From NCBI RefSeq assembly GCF_027247405.1, contig NZ_CP097463.1, positions 1,860,001-1,924,000 on the forward strand: a stretch of DNA of 64,000 nucleotides, read 5' to 3'. The notes beneath the pieces are model-generated. The model ran no database searches and was not told where the DNA came from. It was given only the letters and a program-made list of their open reading frames with translations. Shown here in pieces: positions 1 to 8,028 of the stretch (positions are counted from its first letter, which is position 1; each line of letters begins with the position of its first letter). The DNA comes from Jatrophihabitans cynanchi. Its GTDB lineage: Bacteria; Actinomycetota; Actinomycetes; Mycobacteriales; Jatrophihabitantaceae. The translations under genes were made by a program, and so were the position numbers.

Positions 1-381
1 GGACAGCGGGATCGTGGCGCCGGAGGCGAGCTTCGGACCGCCGTTGTACGCCGGCGCCAGCTGGACGTAGCGATCGCTGACCAGGGAGTTCGCGATGATC
101 ACCGCGACCGCATCGGCGGGGACGTCGTACTTGCTGTCGTACTCCAACTTGACCGCGACCGAGGCACCCTGCGGAGTGACGTTGTCGACCTTGCCGACCT
201 TCACGCCCAGGATCTCGACCGGAGTGCCGGGATACACGCCGACCGCGGACGCGAAGTGCGCGGTGACCGAGCGGGTCCCGCGACCGCCGAGCAGCACGTA
301 CAGCCCGACGCCGAGCGCGACCGCGACGACGACTACCCCGACCACGACCCTGGTCAGGTTCGCGGACAGCCTGGCGATCAT
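1..381 (-). CDS. Mce family protein, fourth in operon (MceD position), partial
   Basis: Only the first 127 codons are inside the window; the gene runs off the left edge. It starts with ATG at 381, overlapping the stop of the preceding mce gene by four bases (ATGA). The N-terminus has a short cytoplasmic segment, one membrane helix (about residues 10-30, rich in Val), then the start of an MCE/MlaD domain with the typical 'GTPVEILGVKVGKVDNV' strand pattern. By family knowledge it is one of six periplasm/cell-wall-side substrate-binding subunits of an Mce lipid importer. Its place as the fourth Mce gene suggests MceD, by position only. Confidence 0.88.
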   Translation of the reverse strand, partial: MIARLSANLTRVVVGVVVVAVALGVGLYVLLGGRGTRSVTAHFASAVGVYPGTPVEILGVKVGKVDNVTPQGASVAVKLEYDSKYDVPADAVAVIIANSLVSDRYVQLAPAYNGGPKLASGATIPLS

Positions 382-1427
382 GAGCCGCCCCCGACGAGCA
401 GCCCGACGACGCCGCCGGCGCTGAAGTTCTGGATGTAGTTGTCGAACCAGCGTCCGTTGCCCAGGGTGTTGTTGAAGACCCGGTAGAACGGGCCGAGCAG
501 CGCCAGGCCGCGGTCGAGGCTGTCCTGGTTCTTCTGCAGCAGGGTCAGCAGGCCGTGCAGCTGGTCCAGCAGCGGGCCGAGCGTCTTCTGGTTGTCCGCG
601 ACCAGACCCTGCAGCTGGGTCGACAGCGTCGTGGTGTTCACCAGCAGCGAGTGGATCGCGGCCCGCCGGTTGTTCAGCTCGTCCAGCAGCAGGCCACCGT
701 CCGAGATCAGTTTCTGCAGGTCGGCGTCGCGGGAGGCGAGCACGCCGGTGACCTCGTTGGCCTTCTGCAGCAGGTTGCGCAGCTGCGCGTCCCGCGAGGC
801 GATGGTGTTGGACAGCCGGGTCATTCCGCTGAGCACGTTCTGCACCGAGGCCGGGGTGCCCTTGAAGTCGTCGGACAGCACCCCGAAAGCCTTCGCGAGC
901 GCGCCGGTGTCGATGTCCTGCACGGTGTGGGTCAGCTCGGTGAAGGCGGGGTACACGTCGAACGGCGAGGTCGTGCGGGACAGCGGGATGGTCGCACCGG
1001 GCCGCTGTTTCGCGGTGCCCGTCGAATCGACGGACAGGTACTTCGCACCGAGCAGCGTCTTCAGCTTGATAGCCGCGGTGCTCCGGTCACCGATGAAGGC
1101 GCTCTTGACCCGGAAGGTGACCTTGACCTTGTTGCCGGCCAGGGCGACCTCGTCGACCTCACCCACCTTCACGCCGGCGACCCGCACCTCGTCACCGGAG
1201 CGCAGCCCCGCGGCTTCGGAGAAGTACGCACTGTACGAGGTGCCGCCGCCGATCAGCGGCAGCTTGCTGGCATTGAACGCGGCCCACAGGATCACCAGGA
1301 TGAGCACCAGGCCGATGGCGCCGATCGGCGTGGGGTTGCGCGCGCTGAACGGCTTGCCGCCGATGTTGGTGCGGCGGGTCTTGACCGGCTCCGACTCGGC
1401 GGCCGGCGGCGTCCGGGGCTCGCTCAC
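378..1427 (-). CDS. Mce family protein (MceC position)
   Basis: 349 residues. A GTG start at 1427 overlaps the upstream stop (GTGA), so I prefer it to a longer ATG start that would lie inside the neighbour. A charged, Pro-rich N-terminus (about 35 residues) precedes one transmembrane helix (about 38-55) and an MCE domain (about 65-145, with 'GLRSGDEVRVAGVKVGEV'). A long helical region follows, rich in Leu/Asn repeats such as 'SRDAQLRNLLQKANEV', as expected for the Mce C-terminal helical tube. The protein would form part of the lipid-binding hexamer of an Mce importer. Confidence 0.9.
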   Translation of the reverse strand: MSEPRTPPAAESEPVKTRRTNIGGKPFSARNPTPIGAIGLVLILVILWAAFNASKLPLIGGGTSYSAYFSEAAGLRSGDEVRVAGVKVGEVDEVALAGNKVKVTFRVKSAFIGDRSTAAIKLKTLLGAKYLSVDSTGTAKQRPGATIPLSRTTSPFDVYPAFTELTHTVQDIDTGALAKAFGVLSDDFKGTPASVQNVLSGMTRLSNTIASRDAQLRNLLQKANEVTGVLASRDADLQKLISDGGLLLDELNNRRAAIHSLLVNTTTLSTQLQGLVADNQKTLGPLLDQLHGLLTLLQKNQDSLDRGLALLGPFYRVFNNTLGNGRWFDNYIQNFSAGGVVGLLVGGGS

Positions 1428-2455
1428 GAGTTGCACCTCGCAGCCGTCGTCGTCGGCACCAGCCCGAGGTCCAGGCTCTTGGCGCCGCCGGGCAGCGTGA
1501 TCGCGCCGGTGATCGAGCACAGGTAGAAGTTGAGCCAGGACCCGTAGCTGGCCGTGCGGATCAGGCCGGCCACCGTCGGGGGCAGATCCTGCAGGAAGGT
1601 CTGCACCGTCCCGCTGCCCTGGTTCAGGTTGCCGACGAGGCCGGTCAGTTCGGTGATGTCCTTCGCCAATGGGCCGCGCGCCTTGGTGAGCAGCCCGGCC
1701 GTTGAGGTGGCCAGGTCGTTGATTCCGTTGATCGCGTTACCGATCGTGGTGCGGTCCTGGGCCAGCCCGGACACGAACCCCTGCAGTTGCACGATCAGGT
1801 TCGACAGTTCCGCATCGCGGCTGCCGACCGTGGTGAGCACCGAGCCGAGGTTGGTGACGACGTCCCCGATCACCTTGTCCTTGTCGGCCAGGCTGTTGGT
1901 CAGGTCGCCCAGGGTGCTCAGGAGCAGCTCCAGGCTGCCGCCCTCACCCTGCAGCGCCGAGATGATCTCGCCGGACAGCTGGTTGATCTGGTCGGCGGCC
2001 AGACCCTGGAACAGCGGCTGGAAGCCGGCGAACAGCACGGTCAGGTCTACAGCGGGGTGGGTCTGACTCTCCGGGATGACCGCGTTCGGCTTGAGCGTCG
2101 CGTTGCTGTCTCCGGGCCCCTGCGCGATGTCGAGGTAGCGCTGGCCGACTAGGTTGCGGTAGCGCAAGGTCGCCTCGACCGACGTCGGCAACGGCCGCGA
2201 CTTCTGCACCGAGAAGGTGAGCTGCGCCTTGTCGTGGTCGACGACCTTGATGCCGCTGACCGAGCCGACCCGGACCCCGGCGATGCGCACGTCGTCGCCG
2301 ACGGTCACGCCCGAGGCGTCGGAGAAGATCGCCTTGTAGGAGTTCGTCGACCCGAAGCTGCTGTTGGCGATGGTCGCGCCCAGGACGTACGTGGCGAACG
2401 CGGTCACGATCAGGAAGATCACCAGCTTGATCAGCGGTGACAGCAGGCCCCTCAT
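1424..2455 (-). CDS. Mce family protein (MceB position)
   Basis: 343 residues. ATG at 2455 gives the normal Mce N-terminus 'MRGLLSPLIKLVIFLIV', a single membrane helix directly at the start. It is followed by an MCE domain ('DASGVTVGDDVRIAGVRVG') and a helical tail. The stop overlaps the next mce start by four bases. Unlike the other junctions in this operon, the gap to the preceding mce gene is 55 bases and holds a hairpin and a 20-codon reading frame, described separately. Role: lipid-binding subunit of the Mce transporter. Confidence 0.9.
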   Translation of the reverse strand: MRGLLSPLIKLVIFLIVTAFATYVLGATIANSSFGSTNSYKAIFSDASGVTVGDDVRIAGVRVGSVSGIKVVDHDKAQLTFSVQKSRPLPTSVEATLRYRNLVGQRYLDIAQGPGDSNATLKPNAVIPESQTHPAVDLTVLFAGFQPLFQGLAADQINQLSGEIISALQGEGGSLELLLSTLGDLTNSLADKDKVIGDVVTNLGSVLTTVGSRDAELSNLIVQLQGFVSGLAQDRTTIGNAINGINDLATSTAGLLTKARGPLAKDITELTGLVGNLNQGSGTVQTFLQDLPPTVAGLIRTASYGSWLNFYLCSITGAITLPGGAKSLDLGLVPTTTAARCNS

Positions 2456-2514
2456 TTGGGGCCCCCGCAAAAGTGCGGAGCGCTCTTTGCGGAGCAGTTT
2501 TGTGGGATGTTCAT
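2452..2514 (-). CDS. possible 20-codon coupled ORF in mceA-mceB gap
   Basis: The only intergenic gap of the operon carries an ATG that overlaps the MceA stop (ATGA). Its TGA overlaps the MceB start (ATGA), so it exactly bridges the two genes. The peptide would be MNIPQNCSAKSAPHFCGGPK, with two Cys. The same DNA can fold into a hairpin (CCGCAAA pairing with TTTGCGG). It could be a translated relay that carries ribosomes from mceA to mceB, a regulatory hairpin, or chance. No homologue is recognised. Confidence 0.3.
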   Translation of the reverse strand: MNIPQNCSAKSAPHFCGGPK

Positions 2515-3857
2515 GAGATGTCCACCGTCTGGCCGCGCAGCAGCGGCGCGGCGAGGGCCGTGGCGATGTCCGGGACATGATCGGGCGTGGTGCCGAGCGT
2601 GCCGGCGACCAGCGAGTCGACCAGCGCGTTCTCCGCCGGCGAGCCCAATGCCTCCTGTGAGTTCAACGCCCGCTGCGACTGCGAACTGGTCTTGGTCTGC
2701 CCGCACGGCGCATCGGTCAGCGCGGCGCCGTCGTTCATGCACTGGTACTTCGCCGGCGTCCTGAACGGCACTGCCGGGTGCGGCAGTCCCATGCAGCTCG
2801 GGCCGTACCCGGTCACCAGTCGTGGTTGCTCGCCCGGCTTGTACTTGCCCATGCTCGTGAAGTCCAGCTGCGCGCTCAACTGGAACTGGTGGTTCTGGAT
2901 CGAGGCGTCCGCCCGGTCGGCGAGCGTGTTCAGCCCGGCCAGCAGGCAGGTGTACTCGGGCGAGTACTCGGCGAGCAGGCCGTAGACCTTGTCGGTCGTT
3001 CCGACGAGCCGGATCAGGTTCTGCTCGTTGTCGGCGAGGAAGCTGGTGATGATCGTGGACGTTCCGGTTACCGACGTCAGCAGGTCGTCGAGCCGTTGCT
3101 TGTTCTCGATCACCGTCTTCGCCGACGTCTGCAGGTTCTGCAGTGTCGCCGCGATGTCGGGGACCACGCCGTTGTACTCGAGCGCGACCTGGCCGAGCTT
3201 CTTCAGGTCATCGACCATGGCCTTGGTGTGCGGGTTGAACGCCTTGAGGTAGTTGTCCAGGCCGACCAGCGTCTGGCCGAGCTTCTCGCCGCGCCCCTGC
3301 AGTGCCGTGGCGAGCGCGGTCAACGTGGCGTTCAGTTCGGCCGGCTTGACGGCCTGCAGCAGTGGCAGCAGGTCGCCGAGCACCTTCTCGGTCTCCAGCG
3401 CGCCCTGCGAGCGGTCCTGGCTGATCTCGTCGCCGTCCTCGATCGCCGGGCCCGGTTGTGGCGGGATGGTGAGCGAGACGTACTGCTCGCCGAACAGTGT
3501 CTTGGGCAGGATCTGCGCCGACACGTTCTTCGGGATCAGCTTCACCCGGCCGGGGTCCAGCGCCAGCGTGACACTCACGCAGGTCAACGTCTCGCGCACG
3601 CAGGCGCCGGATCCGGAGTCGACGTGCACGCTCTTGACGTAGCCGACGATGATGCCCCGCTCCTTGACGTCCGACTCCTCGACCAGTTGGTTGCCGGTGT
3701 GGTCGGTCTTGAGCGTCACGGTGACGACGCTGGTGAACGTCTTGTTGTAGAAGGCGATCGACAGCGCCACCAGAGCGATGACCACGACGATGTACAGCAG
3801 GCCCAGAGCCCGCCGCCGCAGGATCGCCGTCACCGCCTCCTTCGCCACCGCCGTCAC
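2511..3857 (-). CDS. Mce family protein (MceA position)
   Basis: 448 residues from a GTG at 3857 that overlaps the permease stop (GTGA). One membrane helix lies at about 15-35 ('LGLLYIVVVIALVALSIAFY'). An MCE domain with a family-typical Cys-containing insertion ('GSGACVRETLTCVSV') is followed by a long helical region. The C-terminal portion with 'PSCMGLPHPAVPF' and further Cys residues is characteristic of MceA proteins that follow YrbEB in actinobacteria. It would be the first of the six lipid-binding subunits of the transporter. Confidence 0.9.
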   Translation of the reverse strand: MTAVAKEAVTAILRRRALGLLYIVVVIALVALSIAFYNKTFTSVVTVTLKTDHTGNQLVEESDVKERGIIVGYVKSVHVDSGSGACVRETLTCVSVTLALDPGRVKLIPKNVSAQILPKTLFGEQYVSLTIPPQPGPAIEDGDEISQDRSQGALETEKVLGDLLPLLQAVKPAELNATLTALATALQGRGEKLGQTLVGLDNYLKAFNPHTKAMVDDLKKLGQVALEYNGVVPDIAATLQNLQTSAKTVIENKQRLDDLLTSVTGTSTIITSFLADNEQNLIRLVGTTDKVYGLLAEYSPEYTCLLAGLNTLADRADASIQNHQFQLSAQLDFTSMGKYKPGEQPRLVTGYGPSCMGLPHPAVPFRTPAKYQCMNDGAALTDAPCGQTKTSSQSQRALNSQEALGSPAENALVDSLVAGTLGTTPDHVPDIATALAAPLLRGQTVDIS

Positions 3858-4702
3858 CCGGCCAACCGGACGCTGGTGGTGGAACCCCAGATGGCGAGGG
3901 AGAGGAAGAAGTCGACGAGCGTGACCGCGGCGATCGCGGTGCGCACCGCGCGTCCCACGGCGACGCCGACGCCGGCCGGGCCGCCCTTCGCGGTGTAACC
4001 GAAGTAGCAGTGCGTCAGCACGATCACGACCGAGAAGACGAGCACCTTGAAGAAGGACCACACGACGTCGCCCGGCGGCAGGAACAGGTGGAAGTAGTGC
4101 GAGTACGTGCCGGCGGACTGGTCGAAGTAGTAGACCAGGATCACGTAGGTGGCGAAGTAGCTGGACAGCAGCCCGATCACGTACAGCGGGATGACCGCGA
4201 TGAACCCGGCGACGATCCGGGTGGTCACCAGGAACGGCAGGCTGGGCACCGCCATCACCTCGAGCGCGTCGATCTCCTCGGAGATCCGCATCGCGCCGAG
4301 CTGGGCGGTGAAGCCGCAGCCGACCGTTGCCGACAACGCGAGTCCGGCGACGAGCGGGGCGATCTCGCGGGTGTTGAAGAAGGCCGAGATGAAGCCGGAG
4401 TAGGAGGCGATGCCGAGCTGGTCGAGCGCGGCGAAGCCCTGCAGCCCGACCTCGGTGCCGGTGAAGAAGCTCATCGCCGCGATGACGCCGACCGTGCCGC
4501 CGATGACCGCAAGCGAGCCGCTGCCGAACACCACTTCGGACAGCAGCCGCAAGACCTCCTTCTTGTACCTGCGGATCGTGCGCGGCGTCCAGGCCAGCGC
4601 GCGCAGGTAGAAGGACATCTGCGCGCCCAGCTGGTCCAGCAGGCTCACTGGAGCCCGCACCACCCGGCGCGCGGAAGCGAGGACGTCGGTGCCGGCCATC
4701 AC
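3854..4702 (-). CDS. MlaE/YrbE-type ABC permease, second copy (YrbEB)
   Basis: 282 residues if translation starts at GTG 4702; ATG 4699 immediately after is equally possible and both overlap the preceding stop. An amphipathic N-terminal helix is followed by about five membrane helices and the permease signature region 'LGAMRISEEIDALEVMAVPSLPFLVTTR'. That region contacts the ATPase in the MlaE family. It works as a dimer with the neighbouring YrbEA in the inner membrane, moving lipids (fatty acids or sterols in characterised actinobacterial Mce systems) with the Mkl ATPase. Confidence 0.93.
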   Translation of the reverse strand: MMAGTDVLASARRVVRAPVSLLDQLGAQMSFYLRALAWTPRTIRRYKKEVLRLLSEVVFGSGSLAVIGGTVGVIAAMSFFTGTEVGLQGFAALDQLGIASYSGFISAFFNTREIAPLVAGLALSATVGCGFTAQLGAMRISEEIDALEVMAVPSLPFLVTTRIVAGFIAVIPLYVIGLLSSYFATYVILVYYFDQSAGTYSHYFHLFLPPGDVVWSFFKVLVFSVVIVLTHCYFGYTAKGGPAGVGVAVGRAVRTAIAAVTLVDFFLSLAIWGSTTSVRLAG

Positions 4703-5475
4703 GAGCCCTTCGCCGGAACGATCTGGAAGTACACGGCGGTGATGACGAAGTTGACGAAGAACAGCAGCAGGAAGGTGATGACGACGGACTGGTTGACCGC
4801 GTCACCGACGCCCTTCGGGCCGCCACCGGCGTTGAGTCCCTTGTAGGACGCGACGACCGCGGCGATGATGCCGAAGATGAACGCCTTCAGCTCGCCGGCG
4901 TACAGGTCGGGCAACTGCGCCAGCGCCGAGAAGCTGGCCAGGTAGGCGCCCGGCGTGCCGCCCTGCAGCACGACGTTGAAGAAGTAGCCACCCGCGGTGC
5001 CGACGACGCACACCAACCCGTTGAGCGCGACGGCAACCAGGGTGCAGGCGAGCACCCGTGGCACGACCAGGCGCTGCACCGGGGAGATGCCGAGCACCTC
5101 CATCGCGTCGATCTCGTCGCGGATCTTGCGGCTGCCGAGGTCGGCACAGATCGCCGACCCGCCGGCGCCGGCGATCAGCAGGGCGCACACGATCGGGCTC
5201 GCCTCGCGCACGATGGCGAGCACGCTGGCGGCACCGATGAACGACTGCGCGCCGATCTGCCGCGCCAGGCTGCCCAGTTGCAGCGCGATGACCGCGCCGA
5301 ACGGGATCGCGACCAGGGCGGTGGGCACGATCGTCACGCTGGCGACGAACCAGGCCTGCTGGATGAACTCGCGGAACTGGAACGGCCGGCGGAACGTCAG
5401 CCGGAACACGTCCAGGAACAGGGCGAACAGGCGGCCCGCCTGACGCACGCCCCCGACCGGCGAGAGGGCGACCAT
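4699..5475 (-). CDS. MlaE/YrbE-type ABC permease, first copy (YrbEA)
   Basis: 258 residues. ATG at 5475 shares one base with the ATPase stop (TGATG). The family signature 'LGSRKIRDEIDAMEVLGISPVQRLVVPR' sits in mid-protein, with several hydrophobic helices on both sides. Longer upstream frames are shadows of the ATPase gene. Together with YrbEB it forms the membrane channel of the Mce lipid importer encoded by this operon. Confidence 0.93.
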   Translation of the reverse strand: MVALSPVGGVRQAGRLFALFLDVFRLTFRRPFQFREFIQQAWFVASVTIVPTALVAIPFGAVIALQLGSLARQIGAQSFIGAASVLAIVREASPIVCALLIAGAGGSAICADLGSRKIRDEIDAMEVLGISPVQRLVVPRVLACTLVAVALNGLVCVVGTAGGYFFNVVLQGGTPGAYLASFSALAQLPDLYAGELKAFIFGIIAAVVASYKGLNAGGGPKGVGDAVNQSVVITFLLLFFVNFVITAVYFQIVPAKGS

Positions 5476-6581
5476 CAGCCCTGCTCCGCGGGCACCGAAT
5501 CGGTCTGCCCCGAATCGTGAACCGGGTCGGACACGGTGTCGTGGACCCACGACGGGTGACTCGCCCCCCGGGCCGCGTCGCGAGCCTGGGACTGCTCGCG
5601 TTCCTCCTGGTCCAGCAGGTCGCGGATCGCCACCTGCGCCTGCGCGGGCAGCGTGTGCAGCATGTCCAGCACCCGCTGCTGCCGCCGGCCGACCGCCCTG
5701 CGCTCGGGCAGGCCGGGCGAGGGCTGCATCTGCGGCGGGATGCCGGTGACGTCGTCCACGCCCCCGGCGTTGTGACCGGCCGCGAACATGGCCTGCTCGG
5801 CGGCCATGGTGGCCGAGTCCTTCTCCTCGCTCATCCCGATCGGGCCCTTCATCGAGCCGTTCAGGAACTGCTTGACCACCGGTTCCTCGCTGGTGAGCAG
5901 CACCTCGCGCGGGCCGAACATGACCAGCTCGCGGCGAAAGAGCATGCCCAGGTTGTCCGGCACGGTACGGGCCAGGTTGATGTTGTGGGTGACGATTAGG
6001 AAGGTCGCGTCGGTGACCGCGTTCAGGTCCATGAATAGCTGGCTGATGTAGGTGGTGCGCACCGGGTCGAGGCCGGAGTCCGGCTCGTCCACCAGGATGA
6101 TCTCCGGCTCGAGGACGAGCGCGCGGGCCAGCCCGGCCCGCTTGCGCATGCCTCCTGAGATCTCCCCCGGCAGCTTCTTCTCGGTCCCGGTGAGGCCGAC
6201 CATCTCCAGCTTCTCGGCGACGATGCCGGCGATCTGCTTCTCCGACTTGCGGGTGTGCTCGCGCAGCGGGAAGGCGACGTTGTCGAACAGGTTCATCGAG
6301 CCGAACAGCGCGCCGTCCTGGAACAGCACCCCGAACAGCTTGCGGGTCTCGTACAGCCGGCGCTCGGAGCAGTGGGCGATGTCGACGTCGCGGATGACGA
6401 TCGAGCCCTTGTCCGGCTTCAACAACCCGATCAGCGACTTGAGGAACACCGACTTGCCGGTGCCGGACGGGCCGAGCAGCACCGAGACCTCGCCCGGCGG
6501 CAGGGTCAGCGTGACGTCGCCCCAGATGCGCTGCTTGCCGAAGGACTTGGTCAGGTCGGTGACCGCAACCTCGACGCCCAC
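5475..6581 (-). CDS. Mce-associated ABC transporter ATPase (Mkl/MlaF type)
   Basis: 368 residues. ABC ATPase motifs in order: Walker A 'GPSGTGKS' (about 38-45), signature 'ISGGMRKRAGLARAL' (about 140-154), Walker B 'IILVDEPDSGLD' (about 160-171) and a switch His ('VTHN'). A C-terminal extension of about 110 residues after the ATPase core is typical of actinobacterial Mkl proteins. In mycobacteria mkl is usually unlinked, but here it heads the operon and is coupled to yrbEA by a one-base overlap. It powers lipid uptake. Confidence 0.93.
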   Translation of the reverse strand: MGVEVAVTDLTKSFGKQRIWGDVTLTLPPGEVSVLLGPSGTGKSVFLKSLIGLLKPDKGSIVIRDVDIAHCSERRLYETRKLFGVLFQDGALFGSMNLFDNVAFPLREHTRKSEKQIAGIVAEKLEMVGLTGTEKKLPGEISGGMRKRAGLARALVLEPEIILVDEPDSGLDPVRTTYISQLFMDLNAVTDATFLIVTHNINLARTVPDNLGMLFRRELVMFGPREVLLTSEEPVVKQFLNGSMKGPIGMSEEKDSATMAAEQAMFAAGHNAGGVDDVTGIPPQMQPSPGLPERRAVGRRQQRVLDMLHTLPAQAQVAIRDLLDQEEREQSQARDAARGASHPSWVHDTVSDPVHDSGQTDSVPAEQG

Positions 6582-6730
6582 GTGAGGCCCCTTCCAGCCG
6601 TCGTCCGCCGCGCAACCCGGCAGTTGTGCAGCGACCTACCCCACTTAACGAGTTCGCTACCCGTTGGTAACGCACACCGCCGCCCAGCGTCGCACAGGAG
6701 GGCGGCTCGGACGTGAATGCCGCGAAAAGG
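6582..6730 (-). promoter_or_regulatory. upstream region of mce operon
   Basis: This stretch must contain the mce promoter, between the rplL terminator and the ATPase start. A small inverted repeat, TACC-CGTT-GGTA at 6658-6669, could be an operator, but its arms are only four bases. I do not see a convincing match to KstR, Mce3R or another named mce regulator site. No coding frame is evident. Confidence 0.3.
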
Positions 6731-6770
6731 CACGCGGGGCGGCCCACCCGAAGGTGGACCGCCCCGCTGT
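6731..6770 (-). terminator. Rho-independent terminator of rplJ-rplL
   Basis: Near-perfect inverted repeat 6734-6767: a 15-bp GC-rich stem with one mismatch and a four-base loop. On the minus strand it lies 25 bases after the rplL stop and is followed by GTGCCTTTTC, a short U-run. It separates the ribosomal operon from the mce operon. Confidence 0.8.
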
Positions 6771-6792
6771 GCGGACTGAGGGGACTGCTGAA

Positions 6793-7182
6793 CTACTTGA
6801 CGGTGACCGTCGCGCCGGCGGCCTCGAGGGCCTCCTTCGCCTTGTCGGCGGCCTCCTTGTTGACCTTCTCCAGCAGCGGCTTCGGCGCGCCGTCGACCAG
6901 GTCCTTGGCCTCCTTCAGGCCCAGGCTGGTGAGGGTGCGCACCTCCTTGATGACCTGGATCTTCTTCTCGCCGGCCGACTCGAGAATGACGTCGAACTCG
7001 TCCTTCTCCTCAGCGGCCTCGGCCGGGGCGGCCCCGCCCGGGCCGGCGACCGCGGCAACCGCGACGGGCGCGGCGGCGGTGACGTCGAAGGTCTCTTCGA
7101 ACTGCTTCACGAACTCGCTGAGCTCCAGGAGGGTCATCTCCTTGAAGGACTCGAGCAGCTCGTCGGTGCTGAGCTTCGCCAT
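6793..7182 (-). CDS. rplL: 50S ribosomal protein L7/L12
   Basis: 129 residues, normal length. The N-terminal dimerisation helices ('[30 protein letters not shown]') are joined by an Ala/Gly/Pro hinge to the C-terminal factor-binding domain ('[24 protein letters not shown]'). A strong ribosome-binding site, AGAAAGGA, precedes the ATG. It forms the ribosomal stalk with L10 and recruits translation GTPases. Transcribed with rplJ and ended by a clear hairpin terminator. Confidence 0.98.
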   Translation of the reverse strand: MAKLSTDELLESFKEMTLLELSEFVKQFEETFDVTAAAPVAVAAVAGPGGAAPAEAAEEKDEFDVILESAGEKKIQVIKEVRTLTSLGLKEAKDLVDGAPKPLLEKVNKEAADKAKEALEAAGATVTVK

Positions 7183-7228
7183 GGTGGCGTCCTTTCTGAT
7201 GTGCCGGATCAGCCGGCGGTTGGGTTAC

Positions 7229-7831
7229 TTACTCCGCCGGCTCGGCGGGAACTTCGGGTGCAGCCTCGGTGGGAACCTCGGCCTCGGCTGCCGCCTCGGC
7301 GGGATCGGCTGCCGCCTCGGCAGGCTTCTTCTCCTCCAAGGCCTTGGCCAGGCGGGCCATCTGCGACAGCGGTGCCTGGAACAGGCCGGCTGCGCGCGTC
7401 GGCAGCGCCTTGAGCGCCCCGGCCAGCTTGGACAGCAGTACCTCGCGCGATTCGAGGTCGGCGATCTTGGCCATCTCGGCGGCGCTGAGCAGCTTGCCGT
7501 CGAGCACGCCCGCCTTGATGACGAGCATCGGGTTCGTCTTGGCGAAGTCGCGCAGCCCCTTCGCCGCCTCGACCGGGTCACCGCCCACGAACGCGATCGC
7601 GGTCGGGCCGGTGAACAGGCTGTCGTCGATCGTCAGCCCGGCGTCGGCCGCGGCGCGCTTGGTCAGGGTGTTCTTCACGACCGCGTAGGTGGTGTCCTTG
7701 CCCAGGGCGCGACGCAGTTGGGTCACCTGCTTGACGGTCAGCCCGCGGTACTCGGTGATGACCGCCGCGGACGAGTTGGTGAACTGCTCGGTGATCTCGG
7801 CGACCGCGCTGAGCTTGTCTGCATTCGGCAT
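7229..7831 (-). CDS. rplJ: 50S ribosomal protein L10
   Basis: 200 residues from ATG 7831; a longer frame upstream is non-coding leader. The N-terminal rRNA-binding domain is typical ('[31 protein letters not shown]'). The C-terminus binds L7/L12 dimers and then continues in an Ala/Glu/Pro-rich tail. A GGAGAGGAGG ribosome-binding site precedes the start. It anchors the ribosomal stalk and in many bacteria represses its own mRNA through a leader structure; a candidate leader lies directly upstream. Confidence 0.97.
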   Translation of the reverse strand: MPNADKLSAVAEITEQFTNSSAAVITEYRGLTVKQVTQLRRALGKDTTYAVVKNTLTKRAAADAGLTIDDSLFTGPTAIAFVGGDPVEAAKGLRDFAKTNPMLVIKAGVLDGKLLSAAEMAKIADLESREVLLSKLAGALKALPTRAAGLFQAPLSQMARLAKALEEKKPAEAAADPAEAAAEAEVPTEAAPEVPAEPAE

Positions 7832-7920
7832 GTGCTTCCTCCTCTCCTGTGGTCTCGAGCCGGCCGTCCCGGCACCACCACAGACGAGAAACGCCCCGGC
7901 GCAGGGCGCACGGGGCGGCA
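7832..7920 (-). promoter_or_regulatory. structured rplJ leader (candidate L10 autoregulatory site)
   Basis: On the minus strand two structures precede rplJ. The first (7917-7892) is a GC hairpin (CGCCCCG ... CGGGGCG, inner GCGC/GCGC) followed by TTTCTCG, like an attenuator or terminator. The second (7883-7847) has an outer stem CTGTGGT/ACCACAG around an inner GCCGG/CCGGC hairpin, ending right before the ribosome-binding site. L10 is known to bind kinked stems in rplJ leaders of other bacteria. The first hairpin could instead end the upstream CHAT operon. Confidence 0.55.
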
Positions 7921-8028
7921 TGATCTGGAGCCGAACCGTCCATCCTGCGCGGGCCGCTCCGGCGCTTGCGGAGGCGTTCGGTCGCGTGTGCGCACGCGAC
8001 GACCAGCGGTCTTCGGTTGGATCGGTGC

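Noticed and set aside
555..1526. Long plus-strand ORFs opposite mce genes (and similar ones along the window)
   Set aside because: They are shadows of well-supported minus-strand genes; amino-acid composition is biased and no family motifs occur.
2511..4826. A 771-codon frame through the YrbEB gene into MceA
   Set aside because: The first 320 codons lie out of frame over the permease; MceA proper starts at GTG 3857.
6658..6669. Short palindrome as a KstR-type mce operator
   Set aside because: Four-base arms only and no match to the published KstR or Mce3R sites.
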